Positions 7,964 to 17,330 of a stretch of DNA of 64,000 bases are shown in pieces (the stretch's first letter is position 1; the number at the start of each line of letters is the position of its first letter). This stretch comes from Multivorans sp965116445 (lineage in GTDB: Bacteria > Acidobacteriota > Thermoanaerobaculia > Multivoradales > Multivoraceae), in NCBI GenBank assembly GCA_965116445.1, contig OZ220688.1:1426001-1490000 (forward strand). Direction: 5' to 3'. The position numbers and the translations under genes were made by a program. The notes below the pieces were generated by a model. The model searched no databases. It worked only from the letters and a program-made list of their open reading frames with translations, and was not told where the DNA came from.

Positions 7964-9490
7964 ATGGATTTCACTCAAGCGCCGCCGTCCGTACCCTGCA
8001 GGATCGGCTGGCAGTCCCCGGCGCCGGTCCCGGATGGCCACCGCTTCAACCACTTCCTCGAAGTCGGCGGCGGCCGCCTCCTGGCGCACGGGCTCGACCT
8101 TGCGGCTTTCTTCGAGACCGGCCGGTCTCCCGCCAGCGGCCTTCCGGCGGAGGCGATGCCCAGCCCGTTGGAGATTGCCTTCCTGCCGAACATCCGCGCC
8201 CAGGTAGAGGCGATGGTGCGCTGCTTCCGCCGCGCCATCGACGACGTCGGCTACCCCGCCCCCTTTCACTTCGCCTTCGCCTCGAAGGCGAACACGGCCG
8301 AAGAGATCGTCCGTTCGACCCTCGCCGCCGGCGCCCACCACGAGATGTCATCGGACGTCGACGTGGAGATCGCGCGCCGCATGATCCGGACCGGTCTGCT
8401 GCCGCCGGACCGGATGGTGCTGGCGAACGGCTTCAAGGGTCCGGGCAGCGCCTACGCGCGAAACCTCGTGGCGCTCGCGGCCGAACACCCCCGCGTGATC
8501 CCCATTCTCGAGGACGCGACCGAACTGGGAGCCTTCACCGGCAGCGGGGTGAACTTCGAGTTCGGCATCCGGATGAGGCGGCCGGGGGAAGAGCACGGCG
8601 TCGCCGACAAGGACTCACGCTTCGGCGTCGAAGCTGGCGAAGCGGAACGTCTTGCGGCGAAGATCGACCTCACACCCAACTCCCGCTTCGCTCTCCTGCA
8701 CGCGATGTTCGGTGCGGCCGCCGACACGCCAGCGGAGTTCGTCGCGGCTCTTGAGCCCGGCCTCGACCTCTACGCCCGTCTCGGCCGCAGCCACCCGCAC
8801 CTTCGCCTCTTCGACTTCGGAGGCGGCGTGCCCGGCAGAACCACGCTCGACCGCAGTTTCGACTACGACCGCTTCGCCCGCCTCCTGCTTCAGCGGGCGC
8901 TCGAGCGCTGCACCGCTCACGGCACGAGGCCGCCGGCCCTGGTCGGCGAGTTCGGCCGCTACACGGTGTCCGAGCACGCGGCGCACCTGTTCCGGGTCAT
9001 CACGGTCAAGGAGAACGGCTCCGAACTCCCCTGGTACCTGGTCAACGGCTCGATCATGACCTCCTTCCCCGACACCTGGGCACTCGGCGAGCACTTCGTC
9101 TGCCTGCCGCTCAATCACCTCGACCGTCCCTTCCGCCGCGTGCGCCTGGGCGGCATCACCTGCGACCGGGACGACGTGTACCCGCCACGCGGCAGCGCGG
9201 TCCCGCTCTTCCTGCCCGACCTGGACGCCACGGACCTGCGCGAGGCGCCGCTCCACCTCGGCTTCTTCTCGGTCGGCGCCTACCAGGAAATGCTCGGCGG
9301 CGTACGAGGCAGCAAGCACTGCGTCCTGCCCGAGGCGACCGAGATCCTGATCGACGACGACGCAGAAGGCGGTTTCCGGTGCGACATCCTTCCCGGGCAT
9401 ACGACCGAGGACGTGCTCCACAACCTGGGGTACGGGCGGACCGCGCGTGTCGGCGCGGCACGGACCGCGGCGCCGGTGGCGTTGGGCTGA
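7964..9490 (+). CDS. PLP-dependent decarboxylase, arginine/ornithine decarboxylase-like (fold III)
   Basis: A 508-residue enzyme of the alanine-racemase-fold decarboxylases. Lys108 in FHFAFASKAN is the predicted PLP Schiff-base lysine; GGGVP (286-290) is the phosphate-binding glycine loop; GEFGRY (328-333) is the conserved Glu/Gly segment; and Cys400 in GGITCDRDD matches the catalytic cysteine segment of biosynthetic arginine decarboxylases. It is shorter than typical SpeA (about 630 residues) because it lacks extra inserts. The substrate (arginine, lysine, ornithine or a carboxy-polyamine) cannot be fixed from sequence. It is followed at 2 nt by a CRTAC1-type gene, so it probably heads that operon. 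Confidence 0.82.
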   Translation: MDFTQAPPSVPCRIGWQSPAPVPDGHRFNHFLEVGGGRLLAHGLDLAAFFETGRSPASGLPAEAMPSPLEIAFLPNIRAQVEAMVRCFRRAIDDVGYPAPFHFAFASKANTAEEIVRSTLAAGAHHEMSSDVDVEIARRMIRTGLLPPDRMVLANGFKGPGSAYARNLVALAAEHPRVIPILEDATELGAFTGSGVNFEFGIRMRRPGEEHGVADKDSRFGVEAGEAERLAAKIDLTPNSRFALLHAMFGAAADTPAEFVAALEPGLDLYARLGRSHPHLRLFDFGGGVPGRTTLDRSFDYDRFARLLLQRALERCTAHGTRPPALVGEFGRYTVSEHAAHLFRVITVKENGSELPWYLVNGSIMTSFPDTWALGEHFVCLPLNHLDRPFRRVRLGGITCDRDDVYPPRGSAVPLFLPDLDATDLREAPLHLGFFSVGAYQEMLGGVRGSKHCVLPEATEILIDDDAEGGFRCDILPGHTTEDVLHNLGYGRTARVGAARTAAPVALG

Positions 9491-9492
9491 TC

Positions 9493-11241
9493 ATGCAGGT
9501 GTTCAGGAACGGCCGAGCCCCGGCATTCACCTTGGCCGTGGCAGCGGCCGTGATCGCGGGCGCCCTCGCCGCCGATGAGGGAGGGCCCATCTTCGTGGAC
9601 CGTGCCCAGGAACTCGGCGTCAACTTCGTCCACGACAACGGCATGACCGGCGAGCTCTACTTCGCGGAGAACATGGGCGGCGGCGCGGCGTTGTTCGACG
9701 CTGACGGCGACGGCGACCTGGACCTGTACCTGGGCCAAGGCCACCGGCTGGCGCCCGCCGGCAAAGCAGCCGTACCGGGCGCGGGCGCACCCGGAGACCG
9801 CCTGTTCCGCAACGATCTCGACGACGGCGGTCTTCGTTTCGCGGACATCACCCAAGAGAGCGGCCTCGATGCCCGCGGCTACGCGATGGGCGTGACCGTC
9901 GGCGACATCGACAACGACGGCGACCCGGATCTCTATATCCTGAACCTCGGACCCAACGAACTCTGGCGCAACGACTCCGCACCAGGAGCGATCCGCTTCA
10001 CGAACATCACCGCCGGCAGCAACACCGCTGATCCCAGATGGAGCGCGGCCGCCAGCTTCTTTGACTTAGACGGCGACGGACTGCTCGATTTGTTCGTGGG
10101 CAACTACGTCGAATTCCGGGTCGCGATCCACAAGACCTGCTACTCGCCACAAGGCCTGCTCGACTACTGCGGCCCATCCGCCTACCGCGACGAAGCGAAT
10201 CGCGTCCTGCGAAATCGCGGCGGCGGCATCTTCGAGGACTGGACGTACCGACTGGGAATCGGCGATCTGAGGCGCCCCACTCTCGGGACGGTGACGACCG
10301 ACCTGGACAGCGACGGTACGACCGACATCTACGTCGCGAACGACCAGAGCCCGAACGCCCTGCTGCTGAACCAGAACGGCGCCGCGTTCGTCGACGACGC
10401 GGTCCTGGCCGGTGCCGCGGTCGACGCGGGCGGACAGCCGGAGGCGAGCATGGGGGTGCTCGCCGAGGACTTCGACGGCGATGGCCTGGTCGATCTCTTC
10501 ATGACCCACCTCCAGCACCAGACGAACACGCTCTACCTCAACGAGGGTGACGGGCTCTGGGACGATCGCACCCACCGCAGCGGTCTCGGGCAGCCGAGCT
10601 TCGTCTACACCGGCTTCGGCGCCGCCGCGATGGACTACGACCTCGACGGTGAACTCGACATCTACGTCGCCAACGGCGCCGTAAAGCGGATCGAGGAGCA
10701 ACTCCGGGCCGGCGATCCGCACCCGCTCCGGCAGCCCAACCAGCTCTTCCGGGCGTTGGGAGGCGGCAGCTTCGAAGAGGTGGCGGACTTTGAGCGACCG
10801 GCCGTGTCCGAGGTCAGTCGCGGCGTCGCCCGGGGCGACCTGGACAATGACGGCGACCCCGACCTGGTGGTCGTGAACAACGGCGGGCCTGTGCGGGTCC
10901 TGATCAACCAGGCCGCGCCGCGCGGCCGGGGCTGGGTGGGCGTCGATCTTCGGTTGGCGCCCACTGGGGAGGCGCCAGCCGGCCGCCGCGCCCTGGGCGC
11001 CTGGCTGGGCGTCCTCGAGAACGGCGAGCCTCGTCGTTGGCGGCGCTTCCACACCGACGGTTCCTACGCGTCGGCCAACGATCCGCGGCTGGTCGTCGTC
11101 AGCCCGACCGGCACGCCGCCGAGGTTGATCGTTCGCTGGCCCGACGGCGCGACCGAGACATTCCAAACCGGGGAAACCGGCGAGTACGTCACCCTGATCC
11201 GGGGACAGGGCTCACCGGCCGCCTCGCACGGAAACCCGTGA
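9493..11241 (+). CDS. CRTAC1-like FG-GAP/VCBS repeat protein with ASPIC/UnbV C-terminus
   Basis: A 582-residue exported protein: signal peptide (to about residue 27), then several calcium-binding beta-propeller repeats of the form DADGDGDLDLYLGQG, DIDNDGDPDLYILN, DLDGDGLLDLFVGN and DYDLDGELDIYVANG, and an ASPIC/UnbV-type tail with RWPDGATETFQTG. Such proteins are extracellular or surface scaffolds of unknown substrate, common in Acidobacteriota and Planctomycetota. It begins 2 nt after the decarboxylase stop, and its stop overlaps the next start (GTGA), so translation is probably coupled to the TPR protein that follows. Confidence 0.88.
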   Translation: MQVFRNGRAPAFTLAVAAAVIAGALAADEGGPIFVDRAQELGVNFVHDNGMTGELYFAENMGGGAALFDADGDGDLDLYLGQGHRLAPAGKAAVPGAGAPGDRLFRNDLDDGGLRFADITQESGLDARGYAMGVTVGDIDNDGDPDLYILNLGPNELWRNDSAPGAIRFTNITAGSNTADPRWSAAASFFDLDGDGLLDLFVGNYVEFRVAIHKTCYSPQGLLDYCGPSAYRDEANRVLRNRGGGIFEDWTYRLGIGDLRRPTLGTVTTDLDSDGTTDIYVANDQSPNALLLNQNGAAFVDDAVLAGAAVDAGGQPEASMGVLAEDFDGDGLVDLFMTHLQHQTNTLYLNEGDGLWDDRTHRSGLGQPSFVYTGFGAAAMDYDLDGELDIYVANGAVKRIEEQLRAGDPHPLRQPNQLFRALGGGSFEEVADFERPAVSEVSRGVARGDLDNDGDPDLVVVNNGGPVRVLINQAAPRGRGWVGVDLRLAPTGEAPAGRRALGAWLGVLENGEPRRWRRFHTDGSYASANDPRLVVVSPTGTPPRLIVRWPDGATETFQTGETGEYVTLIRGQGSPAASHGNP

Positions 11242-13268
11242 TCGTCGCGCAGCAGACACCCCGCCGGCACCGGCTTCCGCGGATCGCGGCACTCCTAGCG
11301 GTCAGCCTTGCGCTCGGACCGGTACCCGGCAGGACCCAGGCGCCGCTCGTGCCGGTCGAACGGCCGAGGACGGACGACTACGAACAGCCGGTTCAGGAAC
11401 AACTGGCGGCGGCCCGGCAGGCGCTCGACAGTCTGCTAGGAGCTTGCGCGGCAGGAACCGGGTGCGCCGGCCTTCTGCCCGGCATCCGGCGCGAAGCGTC
11501 GGCTTCCGGACCTTCTGCCGCGCCAGAGGAGCAAAACACGGATCGCCTTCGCCTCGCCGCGGCGTTCGGTCGCATGGGCCAGCTCTACCTCGTCTACGAC
11601 TTCTGGCGGATCGCCCGAAGCGCTCTCGGCAACGCCGAAGCACTCGACCCGAACGATGTCCGGTGGCCCTACTACCAGGCCGTCGCGAACACGTACGACG
11701 GCAACCACGACGAAGCAGTGGCGGATCTGGACCGCGTCCTCAAGCTCGCGCCCGACCACCTGGCAGCGGGGACCCGCCGTGCCTTCGCGCTGATGGAGCT
11801 CGGTCGTTTCGACGAGGCCGCGGCCGAGTGCAGGCGCATCCTGGAACTCGACCCGAACCACTCCGCGGCCCATTTCTGCCTCGGTCGCGTGAAGTTCGAG
11901 GCCGGCGACTTCGAGTCGGCGATCGACCTCTTCACCCTGGCGCTGGAAGGCCAACCCGAGGGCTCGATCATCCACCACCGGATCGGGCGGGCCTTGCGCA
12001 GACTGGGGCGGCGGCAGGAGGCGGCAGACCACCTCGCACGAAGTCAGCAGATCCCGGTCAGCTACCAGGACCCGCTCCTGCTGGCTCTGCAGGGGCTCAG
12101 TGTAAGCCGCAACGCCTACTTCTCCCGCGGCGCCGAGGCGATGCGCACCGGCAACCCACGGCTCGCCCTCGGAGCCTTCGAGGCAGCGCTCGAAGCAATG
12201 CCCGGTGACCCGGAGACCATCTTCAACCTCGCCATCGCGCTCATCGACCTGGGCGACAAGGTGGCGGCCGAAGGACGGCTGCGCGAGGCGATCGCGCTCC
12301 ACCCCAACTACCGCGAACCTCACTACAACCTGGCCCTGATCCTGGCCGAACGGGACGACCTCGAGACGGCGGAACAGCACCTTCGCCGCGCCGCGGAGAT
12401 CGATCCGGGCGACCTTGACGCCCGGTCGCGCTGGGCCGACGCCCTGACCCGCCTTGGCCGCACCGAGGAAGCGATCGAAGTCCTGGAAGATGTCCTCGCG
12501 GCCGACGCGGCGCTGCCCGCCGCCCGTCTTGCACTCGGCGCGGCCTACCAGGCCAGCCGCGACCGAGAAGCGGCCCGGCAGGCCTTCCATCGCGTCCTGG
12601 AGGCCGCACCCGGGGCGGTCAGGGAACGGGCCGAGGCCCACTACCGTCTGGCCGTTCTGCTGGAGGCCCAGACTGCGGGCGCGGCGGATGACCAGAAATC
12701 GCACCTTCAAGCGGCGCTCGAACTCGACCCGGGCTTCGCCGAGGCGCACGTTCTCCTGGGGCGCGTCCTCGGCCGGCAGGAGCGCTACGCGGAAGCGGCG
12801 GGACACTTCGCTCGGGCCCTCGTCCGCGACCCCGGAAACTCCGACTGGCACCGCGACCGGGCCATGGCCCTGCTCCTCGGGCGGCGCTACGCGGCCGCAC
12901 GAGGCGCCCTGACGAGTGCCCGGCGCGCGCTCGCGAACTCCACGAGCGAGACGGCGGCCGCGGCCGAACATCTCGACACCCTGCTCGCGCGTCTCCTCGC
13001 GACCAGCCCGGATGCGCAGGTCCGGAACGGCCGAGAGGCGCTCGCCATCGCACAGCGCCTGATGAGAGACCGACCGAGCATCGAGCACGCGGAGACCGTC
13101 GCCATGGCCCTGGCCGAGATCGGAGAGTTCGAGCGGGCCGCCGAGTTCCAGCGGCAACTCATCGCTGAAGTCGAGCGCCGGGACGGAGCATCCACCGCCG
13201 GCCAGCAGCAGCGACTGGAGTCCTACCTGGCCGGTGAGCCCGTCCGGGAGCCATGGTTCTCACCCTGA
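11238..13268 (+). CDS. Exported TPR-repeat protein, coupled to CRTAC1 genes
   Basis: A 676-residue protein with an N-terminal hydrophobic export segment (IAALLAVSLALGPVPG) and about a dozen tetratricopeptide repeats (for example AEALDPNDVRWPYYQAVANT and the following 34-residue units), so a helical scaffold for protein partners. GTG at 11238 was chosen because it overlaps the previous stop as GTGA and places a signal peptide directly after it. Residues 67-98 are encoded by a copy of the dispersed palindromic repeat, read in frame as GACAAGTGCAGLLPGIRREA, an odd insertion into a coding region. Its 3' end overlaps the next CRTAC1 gene by 16 bp. Confidence 0.85.
   Translation: MIVAQQTPRRHRLPRIAALLAVSLALGPVPGRTQAPLVPVERPRTDDYEQPVQEQLAAARQALDSLLGACAAGTGCAGLLPGIRREASASGPSAAPEEQNTDRLRLAAAFGRMGQLYLVYDFWRIARSALGNAEALDPNDVRWPYYQAVANTYDGNHDEAVADLDRVLKLAPDHLAAGTRRAFALMELGRFDEAAAECRRILELDPNHSAAHFCLGRVKFEAGDFESAIDLFTLALEGQPEGSIIHHRIGRALRRLGRRQEAADHLARSQQIPVSYQDPLLLALQGLSVSRNAYFSRGAEAMRTGNPRLALGAFEAALEAMPGDPETIFNLAIALIDLGDKVAAEGRLREAIALHPNYREPHYNLALILAERDDLETAEQHLRRAAEIDPGDLDARSRWADALTRLGRTEEAIEVLEDVLAADAALPAARLALGAAYQASRDREAARQAFHRVLEAAPGAVRERAEAHYRLAVLLEAQTAGAADDQKSHLQAALELDPGFAEAHVLLGRVLGRQERYAEAAGHFARALVRDPGNSDWHRDRAMALLLGRRYAAARGALTSARRALANSTSETAAAAEHLDTLLARLLATSPDAQVRNGREALAIAQRLMRDRPSIEHAETVAMALAEIGEFERAAEFQRQLIAEVERRDGASTAGQQQRLESYLAGEPVREPWFSP
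11433..11510 (+). repeat. Dispersed palindromic element inside a TPR coding sequence
   Basis: Matches the elements at 14933 and 45690 (GCTTGCGCGGCAG, then ACCGGGTGCGCCGGC, then GGCATCCGGCGCGAAGCGTC). The left arm of the first hairpin is degraded, and the copy keeps the reading frame open. The same translation frame is open in the intergenic copy at 14960. Confidence 0.8.
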
Positions 13269-14932
13269 TCGCCCTGACGGCGCTCACCGTTGCCGCCCAG
13301 GAACCGGCGGCAGGCGGCGGAATCCGCTTCGTCGACGCGGCAGAGACCTGGAACGTCCGATTCCACCACCGGAACGGCGCCGGAGGCGATTTCTTCATGA
13401 TCGAGACCCTGAGCGGCGGTGTCGTCGCCTTCGACTACGACGGCGACGGCGACGACGACCTGCTCTTCGTCGACAGCGGGCAACCCGAGCCCTACGGCGC
13501 CGAACCGGGCACGACGACCCTGCTCCGCAACGACGGCGGCACGTTCACCGACGTCACCGAGGCCTCCGGCCTGCAGCTCGACAGCTACGGCATGGGGGCC
13601 GTAGCCGGAGACGTCGACGGCGACGGCGATCCCGACCTCTACCTGACCGCCTTCGGCCCCAATCGCCTTTGGCTCAACGACGGCGACGGCGCCTTCAGCC
13701 CGGCGCCCGCCGAGGGGGCCGCCGCGGACGCATCCTGGAGTGCGTCGGCCGCCTTCGGCGACGTCGACCTCGACGGCGACCTGGACCTCTACGTGACGAA
13801 CTACGTCGACTTCGGCTACGACAACAACAAGGTGTGCGGCGTGGAGGAAGCCGGCCGGCGCTCCTACTGCCACCCCGACGTCTACAGCGCCCAGCAGGAT
13901 CGCTTCTACCGCAACGAACTCGTAGAGAGCGGAGGTCCGACTTTCGTCGACGCGACGGCCGACGCCGGGATCGAGGGCGTACTCGGCGCCGGTCTCGGTG
14001 TCGTCATCACGGACCTCGACGGCGACCGGCGGCCGGACATCTACGTGGCCAACGACATGGACGCCAACTTCCACTTCCTGAACCGGTCCGAGAACGGCGC
14101 CCCCCGCTTCGTCGACGATGCGCTGCTCGCCGGCACCGCGCTGTCCCACCGCGGCCAGCCGGAGGCCGGCATGGGTATCGCCGTCGGCGACGTCGATTCG
14201 AACGGGTTCGACGACCTGATCCTGACTCACCTGGACCGTCAGACGAACGCCCTCTACTCGAATCGTGGCGACGGCGTGTTTCTGGACCGGCGTTTCGCCG
14301 CCGGGATCGCCGAACCGTCGCAACCGTACGTCGGCTTCGGCGTCGACTTGGCCGACTTCGATCTGGACGGCGACCTCGACCTGGCCGTGGCAAACGGCCA
14401 TGTGCTCCATGACATCTCCGACCACGCGCAACGCCCGGGCGACACCTACGCGCAGCCGAACCAACTACTGGAGAACCAGGGTCGCCGCTTCCAGGAAGTG
14501 CAGCCGAGCGGCCTCTCGGCCCTCGGCGTCAGCCGGGGCCTGGCGACCGCGGATTTCGACCTGGACGGCGACCTGGATCTTGCCATCGCGAACTGCAACG
14601 GCCCTGCGGAGGTCTACGCCAACGAGAGCAGCCGCCAGGGTGAGAGTCTCCGCGTCGATCTGGTCGATCGCCGAACCGCGAACCGGCGCGGCATCGGCGC
14701 CGCGATCAGGCTGCAGACCGGGCCACGGTCGCAACGCCGCGAGGTGCGCGCCGGCTCGTCCTACCTGTCCCGGAACTCCCTCACCCAGACCTTCGGCATC
14801 CCGTCGGGCGACGGCGGGTCTCCCGACGAGGATGAGGATGCCGATGCGTTCCTCGACGTCTTGTGGCCCGATGGCGGCTCGCTCCGCCTGCTCGGCCTAC
14901 CTTCCGGCGCCAGATTGCGCGTCGTCCGCTGA
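13253..14932 (+). CDS. CRTAC1-like FG-GAP/VCBS repeat protein (second of the operon)
   Basis: A 559-residue exported paralogue of the protein at 9493. A short signal peptide (MVLTLIALTALTVAAQ) is followed by propeller repeats rich in Asp-Gly (DYDGDGDDDLLFVDSG, DVDGDGDPDLYLTAFG, DLDGDLDLAVANGH) and an ASPIC/UnbV tail (RAGSSYLSRNSLTQTFGI, then LWPDGG). The ATG at 13253 lies 16 bp inside the preceding TPR gene with GGGAG just before it. The order CRTAC1-TPR-CRTAC1-TPR suggests the propeller and TPR proteins work as pairs. Confidence 0.87.
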   Translation: MVLTLIALTALTVAAQEPAAGGGIRFVDAAETWNVRFHHRNGAGGDFFMIETLSGGVVAFDYDGDGDDDLLFVDSGQPEPYGAEPGTTTLLRNDGGTFTDVTEASGLQLDSYGMGAVAGDVDGDGDPDLYLTAFGPNRLWLNDGDGAFSPAPAEGAAADASWSASAAFGDVDLDGDLDLYVTNYVDFGYDNNKVCGVEEAGRRSYCHPDVYSAQQDRFYRNELVESGGPTFVDATADAGIEGVLGAGLGVVITDLDGDRRPDIYVANDMDANFHFLNRSENGAPRFVDDALLAGTALSHRGQPEAGMGIAVGDVDSNGFDDLILTHLDRQTNALYSNRGDGVFLDRRFAAGIAEPSQPYVGFGVDLADFDLDGDLDLAVANGHVLHDISDHAQRPGDTYAQPNQLLENQGRRFQEVQPSGLSALGVSRGLATADFDLDGDLDLAIANCNGPAEVYANESSRQGESLRVDLVDRRTANRRGIGAAIRLQTGPRSQRREVRAGSSYLSRNSLTQTFGIPSGDGGSPDEDEDADAFLDVLWPDGGSLRLLGLPSGARLRVVR

Positions 14933-15007
14933 CTGCCGCGCTCAGAGCTTGCGCGGCAGAAACTGGGTACGCCGGCGTCCCCGCCGGCATCCGGCGCGAA
15001 GCGCCGG
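14933..15007 (+). repeat. Best-preserved copy of the dispersed palindromic element
   Basis: It begins right after the CRTAC1 stop. Hairpin 1: CTGCCGCGC / GCGCGGCAG (14933-14941 and 14951-14959, 9-nt loop). Core: AACTGGGTACGCCGGCGTCC followed by CCGCCGGC. Hairpin 3: CCGGCGC-GAA-GCGCCGG (14991-15007). The layout of stem, GC-rich core and GAA-loop stem resembles REP/BIME-type elements. It occupies most of the gap before the next TPR gene. Confidence 0.82.
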
Positions 15008-15042
15008 TCTCCGAAAGTTCAGCCGCGCTAGCATCCCCGACC

Positions 15043-17325
15043 ATGACGGTGCCAGGCAAAGGTCTTCTCGCGCTCGTCCTGCTCGCCTCGTTCGGCGTGA
15101 GCGCGGCGCCGGCGCAGGAACCGCCGCCCGCTCTACGCGAAGCGATGGCGCTGGTCGAACAAGGGGACCCCGCCGCCGCAATCGCGGTACTGGAGAAGCA
15201 GGTCGCGGCGCCCGGCGCGCCCGACATGGCCTCTGCAGCGTTAGGTGCGCTGCTCCTGGAAGCAGGGGACGCGGAACGAGCCCTCGATGTTCTGGCCCCG
15301 CTCGCCGGTCGCGACCGGCCCGACCCGGCGGCCCTCTTCAACGCCGGCCGGGCGGCCGAGACGCTTGGACGCTTCCAGGAGGCCGCCGCGTACTACCGCC
15401 GCTCGACCGAAGTCGAACCCCGGTCGCCGGCGCTACGGGCACTGGGCATGATGCTAGGACGCCTGGGTCGCGCGGGCGACGCCTACGAGTACCTGCGGCG
15501 GTGGACCGACGCCAATCCGAGCGACCGGGAGGCCAGACTGGCCGCCGCTTCCGGCGCGGTCGAACTCCAGCGGCCCGCCGAAGCGGAGGCGCTGATCGAC
15601 GGCCTCGACCCACAGGGCCCGGCGGTCAAGTTGCTGCTCGGCCGCACTCTCCTCCTGCGCGACGACCCGTGGGGCGCTCTCGCAGTACTACAGCCGCTGG
15701 CCGAGTCCCCGCCTCCGCCCCTGGAGCGGACCATTCGCAGCACGCTGGCCGGCGCCTACCTGCTGGTCGGCGAAGCAGACGGCGCCGTCGAACAACTGGA
15801 ACGGCTGGCGCCGGAGGACGCGGAACTCACAGGCCGGTTGGCGCGCGCCTACTACCAGGCAGGCCGTATCGGCGACGCGATCGGTGCGCTCGGTCCTTTC
15901 GTCGAACCGCTGGTGACCGCGCCACCGCCGGACGATGCTCCCAGAGCCTTGGCCCGGGAACTGACCTACGACTACGGGCGCTACCTCCACGCGGCCGGCG
16001 AGGCGGATCGGGCGCTCCCCTTCCTGCGGCTTGCGGCCGACCTCGACCCGAACCTGGCCGAGACGTTTCAGGTGCTGGGGCAGGTGCTGTCGGCCCTCGG
16101 CCGGAGGGAGGATGCGGAAACCGCCATCCGGCGATACCAGGACCTCGCCGTTGCTTCGAGCGGCCCGACCGCTCCAAGCGACGCCGACCGGCGAGACCTC
16201 GACGATCCGACCGGAAACACGGTGCGACTGGCCCTTCAACGCGCCGGCAGCGGCGACGCGGCCGGGGCTCTCGAGGACCTCGCCCGTGAAGCACGGCTGG
16301 CGCCAGACGATCCGCGGCCGGCGATCGCCGCGTCCTCCGTCCTGCTCCATGACAGTCGTAGAGAGGAAGCGCTGGCGGCTGTAGAGCAGGCGCTCGACAT
16401 GGCTCCGACGAACGCGGACGGGCTCTACCAGCGCGGCGCCATCCTGATGGCGATGCGACGCCTTGATGAGGCCGCGGAGATGTTCCGGCAGACGCTGGCC
16501 GTTTCCCCGCGGCACATCGCCGCGCTCTCCGATTTCGCCGTCCTGCTGATGAGCGAAGGGCGTAACGACGAAGCAGCCCGGCACCTTCGAAGGGTCCTCG
16601 AACTCCGTCCCGACGACCCGCTGGCCCGGCGCCACCTCGACCAGTTGCAGGGCGAACCTCCCACGACGGAAAGCGACGCCGGGTCAAGGGTCGATCGTCT
16701 CCGCAGTGCGGCCGAACTCGATCCGGAGGACGCGAAGGCCTGGGCCCGGCTCGGAGACGCGCTCCTGCTTGAGCGGAGCTTCCGCGCAGCCGAAGAGCCG
16801 CTCCGCCGCGCCGTCGCACTCGATCCGTCGAACGCCGATACCCGGATCGCCCTGGCGTCCGCGCTGTGGGAGAACAACCAGCCGGACGAAGCCGAGCGGC
16901 ATGCCAGAGAGGCCTCGAACCTGATGCCGACGTCGCCCATGCCTCGCCGCCTCCTGGGGGCTATCCTTCTCTGGCGTGGCAAATACCTGGAAGGCGCGGA
17001 GGCCCTGGAGCGTTCCGCTTCCCTGGCCGAGCCCGACGCCGAGCAATTCCTGGAACTTGCCCGTGCCTGGGAGGGAGCGGCAAGCGCGCAGCCGGAACGC
17101 GGCGAGGAACTACTGCAGCGGGCGGAAGCCGCGTACCGGCGAGCGACGGCGCTGGCGCCGGAGCACAGCGAGGCAGCCTACGGCTTCGCCCAGGTGCTGC
17201 GCCGACTGGGGAAAGCAGAAGAGGCCGCAACGCAGATCCAGAAGTACCAGGCGCTCTACGAGCGAGATCAGCAGGACGCACAGGAACGGGGCCGGGCTTC
17301 GGAGTCCAAGGATCCTCCGCCCTAG
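15043..17325 (+). CDS. Exported TPR-repeat protein
   Basis: A 760-residue TPR protein. The ATG at 15043 is directly followed by a signal peptide (MTVPGKGLLALVLLASFGVS...APAQ). The open frame upstream of it only translates the palindromic repeat, so the longer start is rejected. At least 14 TPR-like units run to the C-terminus (for example ALYNAGRAAETLG-type and LGDALLLERSFRAAEEPLRR), with a polar tail. It is probably a periplasmic scaffold acting with the CRTAC1 proteins upstream. It is not overlapped with them, being separated by 110 bp that contain the repeat. Confidence 0.85.
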   Translation: MTVPGKGLLALVLLASFGVSAAPAQEPPPALREAMALVEQGDPAAAIAVLEKQVAAPGAPDMASAALGALLLEAGDAERALDVLAPLAGRDRPDPAALFNAGRAAETLGRFQEAAAYYRRSTEVEPRSPALRALGMMLGRLGRAGDAYEYLRRWTDANPSDREARLAAASGAVELQRPAEAEALIDGLDPQGPAVKLLLGRTLLLRDDPWGALAVLQPLAESPPPPLERTIRSTLAGAYLLVGEADGAVEQLERLAPEDAELTGRLARAYYQAGRIGDAIGALGPFVEPLVTAPPPDDAPRALARELTYDYGRYLHAAGEADRALPFLRLAADLDPNLAETFQVLGQVLSALGRREDAETAIRRYQDLAVASSGPTAPSDADRRDLDDPTGNTVRLALQRAGSGDAAGALEDLAREARLAPDDPRPAIAASSVLLHDSRREEALAAVEQALDMAPTNADGLYQRGAILMAMRRLDEAAEMFRQTLAVSPRHIAALSDFAVLLMSEGRNDEAARHLRRVLELRPDDPLARRHLDQLQGEPPTTESDAGSRVDRLRSAAELDPEDAKAWARLGDALLLERSFRAAEEPLRRAVALDPSNADTRIALASALWENNQPDEAERHAREASNLMPTSPMPRRLLGAILLWRGKYLEGAEALERSASLAEPDAEQFLELARAWEGAASAQPERGEELLQRAEAAYRRATALAPEHSEAAYGFAQVLRRLGKAEEAATQIQKYQALYERDQQDAQERGRASESKDPPP

Positions 17326-17330
17326 TCCAG

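Noticed and set aside
14863..15042. Upstream extension of the second TPR gene
   Set aside because: The extension only translates the palindromic repeat and part of the preceding gene; the signal peptide starts at 15043.
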